Assembly (NCBI GenBank): GCA_037200045.1
Contig: JBBCHM010000001.1
Coordinates: 1,612,001 to 1,676,000, forward strand
From: Rhizomicrobium sp.
GTDB taxonomy: Bacteria > Pseudomonadota > Alphaproteobacteria > Micropepsales > Micropepsaceae
Length of the DNA: 64,000 nt
Direction of reading: 5' to 3'
Under the pieces are notes generated by a model. The model worked only from the letters and a program-made list of their open reading frames with translations, had not been told where the DNA came from and searched no databases. Positions 12,600-20,775 of this stretch are shown piece after piece. Position numbers and translations under genes: made by a program. Numbering within the stretch: the stretch's first letter is position 1; each line of letters opens with the position of its first letter.

Positions 12600-12773
12600 A
12601 TGCAGGAGGACGACGACGAAAGGCGGCACAACGCCAACATTACCGCGCTTGTGGTGGTGGCCGTCCTTGTGATCCTGGGCGTCTTGGTGATGCAGTATCT
12701 GTCCGCCAGTCTCAAGACCGAACGCTGCATCGAGGAGAGACGGCGGGGCTGCGATTCCTCGCAAAACCCCTGA
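12600..12773 (+). CDS. Small single-pass membrane protein (57 aa)
   Basis: A short gene between divergent dgoK and the convergent membrane protein gene at 12778. Translation gives an acidic N-terminus (MQEDDDERRHN), one strongly hydrophobic helix of about 21 residues (ALVVVAVLVILGVLVMQYL) and a charged, Cys-containing C-terminus. An AAGGACAGG ribosome site precedes the ATG. The clean soluble-membrane-soluble pattern in a gap that would otherwise be non-coding supports a real gene. Topology by the positive-inside rule would put the Arg-rich C-terminus inside. Function unknown; it could be a regulatory or assembly micropeptide. Confidence 0.6.
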   Translation: MQEDDDERRHNANITALVVVAVLVILGVLVMQYLSASLKTERCIEERRRGCDSSQNP

Positions 12774-12777
12774 CCCG

Positions 12778-13524
12778 TTACGCCGGGCGCGCGATCTGCC
12801 GTTCGTCCAGGCGGCTGATGATCATGATCTTCTGCCAGATCTTGCGTCCGAGATCGGAGGTCAGCTCCTCCACCTCGTTCACCGCTGCGATCACCGTCTC
12901 GTCCTGCACCGGGCCGGAATAGAGCGCCGCGAGCTTGGCGATCAGCGCCAGCGCCTCGGCGCAATAGTCGAGATAGCGGGACAGTTCGAACTCGCTCATC
13001 CGGCGCTGCGGCGAGGACGCGGTCGGCGGCCTGGCGGAGAGGATCACGGTGGGGTCCTTGGTCAACTGGTGCATGTCGACGACATGGGCGAAGGACCTGA
13101 TCTCGAACAGCCGACGCAGCACGGCCCGGCGCTTCAGCCGCCGCTCCAGGGTCAGCACGAACCAGATCGCGCCGAACGCCAGGAGCAGCAGATTGACCAC
13201 CGAATCCAACCCCTGCGTGATCCCGACCACGTCGGAGCGGCGAATGACCGCCGCCCAATCGACCAGCCGGGCGACATAGACCTGCGCCGCGAGGCCGGCG
13301 GCCACCGCCAGCAGCGCCAGGGACCGCAAGGCAAGATTCGGCCTGCCCAACGCGTCCACGCGCGATGCGGTGGCGCGTGCGGTCTCAGCGAGGCCGGCGG
13401 CGACGGATGCCAGGCCCGAACCGGGGAAGCGCTCCTCGATCCGCGCGCGCAGGCGTGCGACGGTTTCGACGATCTTCCGGGCATTCAGGACCGGCACATC
13501 CGATCCGTTCGGCAAAAGCGGCAT
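12778..13524 (-). CDS. Uncharacterised membrane protein, two helices
   Basis: A 248-residue protein I do not recognise. An amphipathic N-terminal region (1-60) is followed by two hydrophobic helices (about 65-87 and 105-125). A long basic and then helical cytoplasmic tail contains LERRLKRRAVLRRLFEIRSFAHVVDMHQL. The tail ends with an acidic-helical part. The pattern suggests a cytoplasmic domain tethered by a membrane hairpin. The ATG at 13524 is preferred over a more upstream in-frame codon because the extra 19 residues look random. It is divergent from the ABC transporter operon beginning at 13640, so the shared 115-base gap holds both promoters. Confidence 0.75.
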   Translation of the reverse strand: MPLLPNGSDVPVLNARKIVETVARLRARIEERFPGSGLASVAAGLAETARATASRVDALGRPNLALRSLALLAVAAGLAAQVYVARLVDWAAVIRRSDVVGITQGLDSVVNLLLLAFGAIWFVLTLERRLKRRAVLRRLFEIRSFAHVVDMHQLTKDPTVILSARPPTASSPQRRMSEFELSRYLDYCAEALALIAKLAALYSGPVQDETVIAAVNEVEELTSDLGRKIWQKIMIISRLDERQIARPA

Positions 13525-13639
13525 CGTCGATTCCGTCCGGTGCGCGCTTAATTCTATACCGCAAACCGCCCGGTGGTTCACGCAAGGCTGTTGCCGGCGC
13601 CGCCGGCTTGCTAGAACGCCTGCGGGACAGGAGGCGGCG

Positions 13640-14536
13640 ATGGCGCAAGACGGATTGGCGGGACGGCTCGTCCACGCCTACCGCCGGTCGGAAGCCGCCC
13701 GCGGGCTCCTCCTGCTGTCGCCGACCCTGGCGATCATGCTGACGGCACTGGCGGCGCCGATGGTCCTGCTGGCGCTCTACAGTTTCTGGACCCAGGACGG
13801 TTATGCGCTGAACACCCAGCCCACGCTGGCGCAATACGCCACGAGCCTGGGCCGGCCGACCTATCGCGCGCTGTTCTATCGCTCGATCGAGATTTCCGCG
13901 GTGGTGACGTTCATCACCGTGCTGCTCGCCTATCCGATGGCTTATTTCGTCGCCTTCCGGGTGGAGAAGACCAAATTCGTGTGGCTGATCCTCCTGACCA
14001 TTCCGTTCTGGACGAGCTATCTGCTGCGCGTCTTCGCCTGGAAGCTGATCCTCGGCTATAACGGCGTGATCAATTCGGGACTGATGAGCCTGGGACTGAT
14101 CCGCCAGCCGCTCGAATTCCTGCTTTATAACCCGACCGCGGTCGTGGTGACGCTGGCACATGCCTGGGCGCCGTTCGCGATCCTGCCGATCTATGTCAGC
14201 CTGGAGAAGATCGACCGGTCGCTGCTCGATGCCGCCGCCGATCTCGGCGACGGGCCGGTGCGCCGTTTCCTGCGCGTGACGCTTCCGCTGTCGCTGCCCG
14301 GCGTGATCGGGGCCGCCGTGCTGATCTTCGTGCCGACGACGGGCGACTATGTGACGCCGACGCTGGTCGGCGGATCGGGCGGCGTGATGATCGCCAATGT
14401 GATCGAGGAGCAGTTCGACAAGGTCGGCAACTGGCCGCTCGGCGCGGCGCTGGCCATGGCGAGCATGGCGGCGGTCGGCATCGTGACGTTCCTATTCGTG
14501 GCGGCGATGCGCGCCGCCGCGGCGAGGATCCGCTGA
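13640..14536 (+). CDS. Polyamine-type ABC transporter permease, PotB-like
   Basis: Inner-membrane permease subunit of a spermidine/putrescine-type importer. The 298 residues contain six hydrophobic segments. The cytoplasmic EAA loop that contacts the ATPase is at about 197-221 (DAAADLGDGPVRRFLRV then TLPLSLPG). GGAGG precedes the ATG by six bases. It is the first gene of a three-gene operon; its TGA overlaps the next ATG by one base. The first membrane-spanning region (26-48) and the conserved IPFWTSYLLRVFAWK loop are typical of PotB. Substrate is inferred from family and could also be another small cation or an opine. Confidence 0.92.
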   Translation: MAQDGLAGRLVHAYRRSEAARGLLLLSPTLAIMLTALAAPMVLLALYSFWTQDGYALNTQPTLAQYATSLGRPTYRALFYRSIEISAVVTFITVLLAYPMAYFVAFRVEKTKFVWLILLTIPFWTSYLLRVFAWKLILGYNGVINSGLMSLGLIRQPLEFLLYNPTAVVVTLAHAWAPFAILPIYVSLEKIDRSLLDAAADLGDGPVRRFLRVTLPLSLPGVIGAAVLIFVPTTGDYVTPTLVGGSGGVMIANVIEEQFDKVGNWPLGAALAMASMAAVGIVTFLFVAAMRAAAARIR

Positions 14537-15345
14537 TGGCAAGGAAACGCGGCGGCTTCGGGCTGCTGGCCTATGCGGTGCTCTACCTGGCCTTTCTTTA
14601 CGTGCCGGTGTTGTTCCTGCCGTTGTTCTCGTTCAACAACTCGACATTCATCGCCTTTCCGCTGAGCGGCTTCACCACGCAATGGTACGGGCAGATGTTC
14701 GCGGACGAAGCGGTGCAGCAAGCCCTGTTCAACAGCCTTCGCGTCGGCGCGGCGGCGGCGCTCGCGGCGACGGCCCTCGCGCTTCCCGCCGCGAAGGCGC
14801 TCACGCGTTATCGCGTTCCCGGCGGCGCGGCCGTGCTGGGCCTGACCAATCTCTCGCTGTTCATTCCGGAGATCGTGCTCGGCATATCGCTGCTGATCCT
14901 GTTGAGCGCCTTGGGCATACCGTTGTCGCTGTGGACCGTGACGCTGGGCCATATCGTGGTTTGCGCGCCGTTCGCCATCACCGTGCTGATGTCACGCATG
15001 GAGGGCTTCGACAAAAATCTCGAAGAGGCATCGCTGGACCTGGGCGAGAACGGATGGATGACCTTCTGGCGCGTAACCTTTCCACTCGCCTTGCCGGGTG
15101 TGATTTCGAGCCTGCTTCTCAGCTTCATGGTCTCGTTCGATGATTTCCTGATCGCCTATTTCCTCGTGGGCAACGATGCGACGCTTCCGATCTACATCTG
15201 GGGACAGCTCCGCTTTCCCTACAAGCTGCCCTCGGTCCTGGCCTTGGGCGCGATGATCCTCGTGACCTCGGCCATCCTGGTGGTGGTCGCGGAGTGGGTG
15301 CGCAGCCACGGCCTCAAGGACCGCCACACGATGGTGGGCGCATGA
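14536..15345 (+). CDS. Polyamine-type ABC transporter permease, PotC-like
   Basis: Second permease subunit, forming a heterodimer with the PotB-like protein. It has 269 residues with six hydrophobic helices. A clear EAA loop lies at 163-188, with LEEASLDLGENGWMTFWRV followed by TFPLALPG. The N-terminal FNNSTFIAFPLSGF and C-terminal SFDDFLIAYFLVGND segments are PotC hallmarks. It starts inside the stop codon of the preceding gene (TGATG) and its stop overlaps the ATG of the ATPase gene (ATGA). Translation across the operon is therefore tightly coupled and subunit ratios should be balanced. Confidence 0.92.
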   Translation: MARKRGGFGLLAYAVLYLAFLYVPVLFLPLFSFNNSTFIAFPLSGFTTQWYGQMFADEAVQQALFNSLRVGAAAALAATALALPAAKALTRYRVPGGAAVLGLTNLSLFIPEIVLGISLLILLSALGIPLSLWTVTLGHIVVCAPFAITVLMSRMEGFDKNLEEASLDLGENGWMTFWRVTFPLALPGVISSLLLSFMVSFDDFLIAYFLVGNDATLPIYIWGQLRFPYKLPSVLALGAMILVTSAILVVVAEWVRSHGLKDRHTMVGA

Positions 15346-16409
15346 GCGCGGACGCCTTCCTTCATATCGACCGCGTCTGCAAGCGCTTCGGCGCCATGAC
15401 GGCGGTGGACACGGTGGATCTGACGATCCGGCGCGGCGAGTTCTTCTCCCTGCTCGGTCCCTCCGGCTGCGGGAAGACGACGCTGCTGCGGATGATCGCC
15501 GGCTTCGAATATCCGGACAGCGGCGACATCTTTGTCGAGGACCAGCGCATCACCGACACGCCGCCCAATTTGCGCCCGTCGAACATGGTGTTCCAGTCCT
15601 ACGCGATCTTTCCGCACCTGAACGTGTTCGACAACATCGCCTTCGGCCTTCGCAAGGACCGGCTGAAGCGCGGTGAACTCAACCGGCGCGTGACGGAAGC
15701 GCTGGCGATGATCAAGCTGGAAGGCTTCGGGGCGCGGCGGGCCGACGAATTGTCGGGCGGGCAGCGGCAGCGCGTGGCGCTGGCGCGGGCGCTGATCCGC
15801 CGGCCGAAGGTGCTGCTGCTCGACGAGCCGCTCGGCGCGCTCGACAAGCGGCTGCGCGAGGCGATGCAGATCGAGCTGCGGCAATTGCAGAGAACCGTCG
15901 GCATCACCTTCGTGTTCGTGACCCACGACCAGGAGGAGGCACTGTCGATGTCGGACCGGATCGCGGTGATGTCCGGCGGCAAAGTATTGCAGGTCGCGTC
16001 CCCGCGCCAACTCTACGAGGCGCCGAATTGCCGCGAAGTCGCGGACTTCATCGGCGAGATCAATTTCTTCGACGGCGTCGTCAAGGGGCGCGACGGCGGG
16101 ATGGCCGAGATCGATGCGCCGCCGCTGGGGCGGATACGGGCGAAGACGACCGCGGCGACGGGCGCAAAGGTTCTGGTCGCGCTGCGGCCGGAGAAGATCG
16201 CGCTGTCGCCCGAGGGCGTGCCGGGCACGATTGCGGCAGCGGCGTATCTGGGCGAGCGGAGCCATTATGCGGTGACGGTGGCCGGACGCACCATCGCGGT
16301 CGCGGCGCAGAACATGGCGAAGGCCGCGACCGAGAGCCATGCGCCGGGCGATGCGGTGCATCTGAGCTGGTCGCCCGATGCGGTCGTCGTGCTGCCAGCG
16401 GAGGATTAG
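15342..16409 (+). CDS. Polyamine-type ABC transporter ATPase, PotA-like
   Basis: ATP-hydrolysing subunit of the importer, cytoplasmic and bound to the two permeases. In 355 residues the order is Walker A GPSGCGKTT (39-47), Q loop near 85, signature LSGGQ (137-141), Walker B VLLLDEP (157-163) and switch histidine His195 in THDQEEA. A C-terminal TOBE-type regulatory domain follows from about 280. It overlaps the previous stop by four bases. No periplasmic binding protein gene follows: the next gene, glnE, is convergent and its stop overlaps this one by three bases (16406-16409). The binding protein must be encoded elsewhere. Confidence 0.95.
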   Translation: MSADAFLHIDRVCKRFGAMTAVDTVDLTIRRGEFFSLLGPSGCGKTTLLRMIAGFEYPDSGDIFVEDQRITDTPPNLRPSNMVFQSYAIFPHLNVFDNIAFGLRKDRLKRGELNRRVTEALAMIKLEGFGARRADELSGGQRQRVALARALIRRPKVLLLDEPLGALDKRLREAMQIELRQLQRTVGITFVFVTHDQEEALSMSDRIAVMSGGKVLQVASPRQLYEAPNCREVADFIGEINFFDGVVKGRDGGMAEIDAPPLGRIRAKTTAATGAKVLVALRPEKIALSPEGVPGTIAAAAYLGERSHYAVTVAGRTIAVAAQNMAKAATESHAPGDAVHLSWSPDAVVVLPAED

Positions 16410-19276
16410 CGCAGCACGGCGTCGAGCACGGCGCGCGTGGCTTTCTGCGCGGCGGCGAGCCGCGCTTCCAGTTCCTCGAAGCTCTCGTAACCCGCCGCGC
16501 GCACCAGCAGCGCCTTCAGCCCGGGCGTGGCGTGCTCGGGTTCGAGAGTCCCGTCGAGCGCGATGCGCAAGACCTGGGTGAGCGCGTGCTCCAGCCGCGC
16601 GGCGGCGATCAGCGTTTGCGCACGCTCGGGCGACAGCGCACTGGCGGCTTCGAGCTTCTTCAGGGCCTCGATCGTGTTGGTATCGAGAACGTCCGGGCGG
16701 GCGGGCGCCGCGCAGAGCTCCAGCGCCTGGGCGACGAACTCGATGTCGACCAGCCCACCCGGCGCGAATTTCAGGTCCCAGTGGTTCTTGCCGGGAAATT
16801 GCGCCGCGAGCTTGTCGCGCATGTCGCGCGCGTCGGCCACGATCTTCGAAGGCTCGGCGCCGGCGGTCAGCGTGGCGCGGATCGCGGCTTCGACCTGGGC
16901 GGTGAATGCCGCAGGCGCGTGGATCACGCGCGCGCGGGTCAGCGCCAGGCGCTCCCAGGTCCAGGATTCGTCGGCATGGTAGCGCCGGAACGAGGCGAGA
17001 CTGACCGCGACAGGGCCCTTGTTGCCGGTCGGACGCAACCGCATATCGACTTCATAGAGGCCGCCGGCGGCAGTCAGCGCGGTGAGCGCCGCGATGAAGC
17101 GCTGCGCCAGGCGCGCATAATAGACGATCACCGGCAGCGGTCTTGGACCGTCGCTCGCTTCGACCTCTTGCAGCACGTCGTAGACGAAGATGAGGTCGAG
17201 ATCGGAACCGGCCGTCATCTCGCGCCCGCCGAGCTTGCCCATGGCGACGATGGCGAAACGGCCGCCCGGCATGTGCCCGGCGGTCTCGGCGAGTTCGTCC
17301 TCCACCACCGGCAGCAGGCCGGCGATCACGGCTTCGGCGATGTTGGCGAGCGCGGGACCGGCCTGGTCGGGCTTCGCGGTGCTTTCGATGACCTGCACGC
17401 CGACGCGGAAGATCTGCTCCTTGGCGAAGCGGCGGGCGGCGTCGAGCGCGGCTTCGTAGCCGCCGGCGCGCGCGAGCTGGTCGGCCAGCGCCGCATCAAG
17501 CGCGGCACGCGACGGCAGCGTGTGGAGAAAGTCGGCGTCGATCAGCGCGTCCAGCGTCGCGGGCGCGCGACTCAGATGCTCGGCCAGGCGCGGGGCCGAG
17601 CCGACGATGGTGGCGATCAGGCGCAGGAAATCCGGTCTGGCCAGGAATTGGGAAAAGAGCTGGACGCCGGCCGGCAGGTTGGTGAGAAAACGGTCGAACT
17701 GCGCGAAGGCGGCATCCGGATCGGCGGTCCCGGCGAGCGCGGGCAGCAGCGCCGGCACGAGCTTGGTCAAAAGCTCGCGGGCGCGCGCGCTGCGCGTGGC
17801 GCGGATGCGGCCGTGATGCCAGCCGCGGATCGCCGCGGAGACATGCGGCGCGTCGCGGAAGCCCATCCGCTGCAAGGTCTTGATCGTTTCGGGATCCTCC
17901 TCCACGCCGGTGAAGACAAGATTGCCCTCCGACGCGGTCAGTTCCTGCTCGCGCTCGAACAGGCGGGCGTAGTGGGCCTGCACGGTCTTGAGCCGCGCGA
18001 TCAGCGCCTCGCCGAACCCGGCCGCGTCGGGATAGCCCATGAAGCAGGCGATGTGCGCGATGCCGTCGGGCGATTTGGGGATCGAATGGGTTTGTTCGTC
18101 CTCGATCATCTGGAGGCGGTGTTCCAGCGTGCGCAGGAAGCGATAAGCGAGTTTGAGGTCTTCGGTGGTCTGCGGCGCCACGAGGCCGCGGCCGCACAGC
18201 GCGTCGAGCGCATCCACGGTGCGGCTCTGGCGCAGCGCCGGCATGCGGCCGCCGAGGATAAGCTGCTGGGTCTGGGCGAAGAATTCGATCTCGCGGATGC
18301 CGCCACGACCGAGCTTGATGTTGTGGCCCGCGACCGCGATGGGGCCGTGGCCGCCATGGGCGTGGATCTGCCGCTTGATGGAATGGATGTCCTCGATCGC
18401 GGCGAAGTCGAGATGGCGGCGCCAGATGAAAGGCTCGAGCGATTTGAGGAATTGTTCGCCGGTCGCGGGATCGCCGGCGCAGGCGCGCGCCTTGATGAAG
18501 GCGGCGCGTTCCCAGTTCTGGCCCATGCCCTCATAATAGGTTTCCGCCGCGTCGGTCGAGATCGCGACCTGGGTGGCGCCGGCATCGGGGCGCAGGCGCA
18601 GATCGACGCGGAAGACATAGCCATCCGCGGTGATCTCGGTCAGCAGCCGGACCACGCCGCGCACGATATCGACGGCGGCGCCGCGCGCGTCGTCGCGCTT
18701 GCGGAACGGAAAGCGCGCGGGATCGTAAAAGACGACGAGATCGATGTCGGACGAGTAGTTGAGCTCGAACGCGCCATACTTGCCCATGGCGAGCACGGCG
18801 AGGCCGGTCGTTTCCTCCAGGACGGCGCCGTCCTGCTCCGCCCTCTCGGCGCGGGCCGCGGCGGCCTTGAGCACGAAGCGCAGCGCGCCCTTGACGCAGC
18901 CATCGGCGAATTCGGTCAGGGCGCGGGTGACCCGCTCCAGATCCCAATGGCCGGCGATGTCGGCCAGCGCGATGGCGAGCGCCGCGCGCCGCTTGGCGAT
19001 GCGCAGGCGCGACATCGCTTCGGCCTCGCTTGTCGCATCGGCGGCGCAGAGCGCGAGCATGACGGCGTCCGCGACCGCCGGGTCGGCGCCGTCCGCGAGA
19101 AGCGCGGGCAGGATCGCATGCTCGCGCACGGCAAGGCGGCCGAGGAACGGGCTGTTGCCGAACACCGCATCGAGCAGCGGACGGTCGCCGTCCCCGGCAA
19201 CAAAGCCGCGCTCCGCCAGGGCCTCGTGGACACGCTGGGCGCGGGCGGCGTCGAAGGGCGGGGGCGGGACGATCAT
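16406..19276 (-). CDS. glnE: Bifunctional glutamine synthetase adenylyltransferase/adenylyl-removing enzyme
   Basis: Controls glutamine synthetase by attaching or removing AMP on a tyrosine in response to PII signals. The 956-residue protein has two nucleotidyltransferase domains. The N-terminal deadenylylating one has GKYGAFELNYSSDIDLVVF (about 165-183), with Asp177 and Asp179 as metal ligands. The C-terminal adenylylating one has GKLGGREMTAGSDLDLIF near 680-695. A helical regulatory linker lies between them. The frame is open 57 codons upstream, but the Met at 19276 fits family N-termini. It sits downstream of feuPQ-like genes, a conserved neighbourhood in alphaproteobacteria, with one extra cytochrome-like gene between. 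Confidence 0.97.
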   Translation of the reverse strand: MIVPPPPFDAARAQRVHEALAERGFVAGDGDRPLLDAVFGNSPFLGRLAVREHAILPALLADGADPAVADAVMLALCAADATSEAEAMSRLRIAKRRAALAIALADIAGHWDLERVTRALTEFADGCVKGALRFVLKAAAARAERAEQDGAVLEETTGLAVLAMGKYGAFELNYSSDIDLVVFYDPARFPFRKRDDARGAAVDIVRGVVRLLTEITADGYVFRVDLRLRPDAGATQVAISTDAAETYYEGMGQNWERAAFIKARACAGDPATGEQFLKSLEPFIWRRHLDFAAIEDIHSIKRQIHAHGGHGPIAVAGHNIKLGRGGIREIEFFAQTQQLILGGRMPALRQSRTVDALDALCGRGLVAPQTTEDLKLAYRFLRTLEHRLQMIEDEQTHSIPKSPDGIAHIACFMGYPDAAGFGEALIARLKTVQAHYARLFEREQELTASEGNLVFTGVEEDPETIKTLQRMGFRDAPHVSAAIRGWHHGRIRATRSARARELLTKLVPALLPALAGTADPDAAFAQFDRFLTNLPAGVQLFSQFLARPDFLRLIATIVGSAPRLAEHLSRAPATLDALIDADFLHTLPSRAALDAALADQLARAGGYEAALDAARRFAKEQIFRVGVQVIESTAKPDQAGPALANIAEAVIAGLLPVVEDELAETAGHMPGGRFAIVAMGKLGGREMTAGSDLDLIFVYDVLQEVEASDGPRPLPVIVYYARLAQRFIAALTALTAAGGLYEVDMRLRPTGNKGPVAVSLASFRRYHADESWTWERLALTRARVIHAPAAFTAQVEAAIRATLTAGAEPSKIVADARDMRDKLAAQFPGKNHWDLKFAPGGLVDIEFVAQALELCAAPARPDVLDTNTIEALKKLEAASALSPERAQTLIAAARLEHALTQVLRIALDGTLEPEHATPGLKALLVRAAGYESFEELEARLAAAQKATRAVLDAVLR

Positions 19277-19362
19277 GCCCCAGTGTAGAACGATTTGGCC
19301 GCGCACGGACGCCCAAGGCGCCCGCGCCCTGTTCCTTATTCCTTCATCGCTCCAAGGGCGTA

Positions 19363-20574
19363 TTACGGCGACTTTTTCGGCGGCGGCGCCGTGCAGGGCT
19401 GGAACCCGGTATTCGTCGGATTGGGACAGGCCAGCGCCAACGACCACAGGAAGCCGCGCGTGATGAACCCGACCGGAAGCGATACCGCCAGCCCGATGGG
19501 CGCGGAATCGGTCGCGAAGAAGCTCGCGCCATCAACGCCCGAGGCATTGATCGACGACATCGAATGGCAGCTGATGCAGGAGGATTCGCCCGCCGGCGTG
19601 CCGGCGGCCTCATACTCGGTGATCGAGTTGCCGTTGAGGATCGCGCGGCCTCCGGCGGTAAAGTCCGTCTGCGCGCCGACCAGGCGGTAGTTCGCGAAGC
19701 CCATGGGCAGGTTCGCTTGCTTTATCAGGGCGGCCAGCGCCGGCGTCAGCGTCGTGATCGACGACGCGCCGACCGCGACCGAGGGCGTTGCGCCCCACTT
19801 GTCCAGGCACGGACCGTAGACCGCGCAGCGGAACGGATTGGTCTGGACGTTCTGCGGCTCGAAGGTGGTCCATAGCCAGTTCGGCAGAAGATGCGAGGTG
19901 ACGTGCATCGCGACCATCGCGTAGCAGATGCCGTCGATCGTCTCGACATAGACCGTGGGCGTCGGCTTCGTGCAGGAAAACGACGGGCTGGCGAAGTCGG
20001 ACGTCGGCAGCCAGTCGATCTTAACCTCGATAGCGTCGGTCCCGAAGGAGATCTTGGTGCCGGCCGCCGCCGCCGCCATCTGGCCGGTCCGGTATTGATA
20101 GCCGTTCTTCTGGATCGTGGCCTGCGCCGAGGGGTTGATGTGAACTTCTTCGCAGATGGTCGCGCCGGACGTCACGTTGGACGGCACGATGCTCATCTTG
20201 TTGCAGGGCCCAGGCGTCGCGGCCGCCGTGACGCCTTTGATCCCCGACGCCGGGTGCAGCAGGGCGGCGAGCGCGCTGCCATGGAGGCGCCGGCCGGCCA
20301 CGGCGAGGGCGCCCGGCGCACCGGAGGCCGGATAGAGCTGCGCCTGCTCGATCCAGTTCTCCCATACGAGCTTGCCGTTGGGGGCGCGGCAGTTGACGGC
20401 GACGAACAGCTCCCACGCCGTCTGGTCCGGCGTCGCGGCCGGTTTGGCCGGTATCGTGCAGGCAGAGGATGTCTGCGCCAGCGCCGGCGTCACCACCGTG
20501 TCGTCGGAGGACCCAAGAAGGGCGGCCGCGGCGGCGACCAGCGAAATCGCGGCGAGTCTTATGTTCTTCGGCAT
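19363..20574 (-). CDS. Exported protein with a single heme c motif
   Basis: A 403-residue protein with a signal peptide (cleavage predicted near residue 34, PALAQT). It carries one CxxCH motif, CISCH at 333-337, so it should be a periplasmic monoheme c-type protein. The N-terminal part contains TAWELFVAVNCRAPNGKLVW and cysteine pairs that may form disulfides. The family is not one I can name; it resembles large heme-binding or peroxidase-like secreted proteins. A GGAG ribosome site precedes the ATG at 20574. It lies between glnE and the two-component kinase gene, near ccm genes that could mature it. A Pro/Lys-rich tail ends the protein. Confidence 0.8.
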   Translation of the reverse strand: MPKNIRLAAISLVAAAAALLGSSDDTVVTPALAQTSSACTIPAKPAATPDQTAWELFVAVNCRAPNGKLVWENWIEQAQLYPASGAPGALAVAGRRLHGSALAALLHPASGIKGVTAAATPGPCNKMSIVPSNVTSGATICEEVHINPSAQATIQKNGYQYRTGQMAAAAAGTKISFGTDAIEVKIDWLPTSDFASPSFSCTKPTPTVYVETIDGICYAMVAMHVTSHLLPNWLWTTFEPQNVQTNPFRCAVYGPCLDKWGATPSVAVGASSITTLTPALAALIKQANLPMGFANYRLVGAQTDFTAGGRAILNGNSITEYEAAGTPAGESSCISCHSMSSINASGVDGASFFATDSAPIGLAVSLPVGFITRGFLWSLALACPNPTNTGFQPCTAPPPKKSP

Positions 20575-20775
20575 GTCGGGACTCCGTTTGAGGCAGCAGG
20601 AACGAGACGAACTCGATTGCGCTACACAGGAGACACGCGGTCGCGGATACTTGAAGGTTGGAACGGCTATTCGGGCTACGTGGGGTCGGATACTTGCCGA
20701 CGAAAGACTCAGGCTGACGATTTCAAATATACGAAATTCTGCGTGCAAAAGCCAGTCGTCGTCGACTTGGTTTTT

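Noticed and set aside
16028..19288. Very long plus-strand open frame (1086 codons)
   Set aside because: It is antisense to glnE, has Arg/Gly/Asp-rich composition typical of high-GC shadow frames and no motif; glnE is certain.
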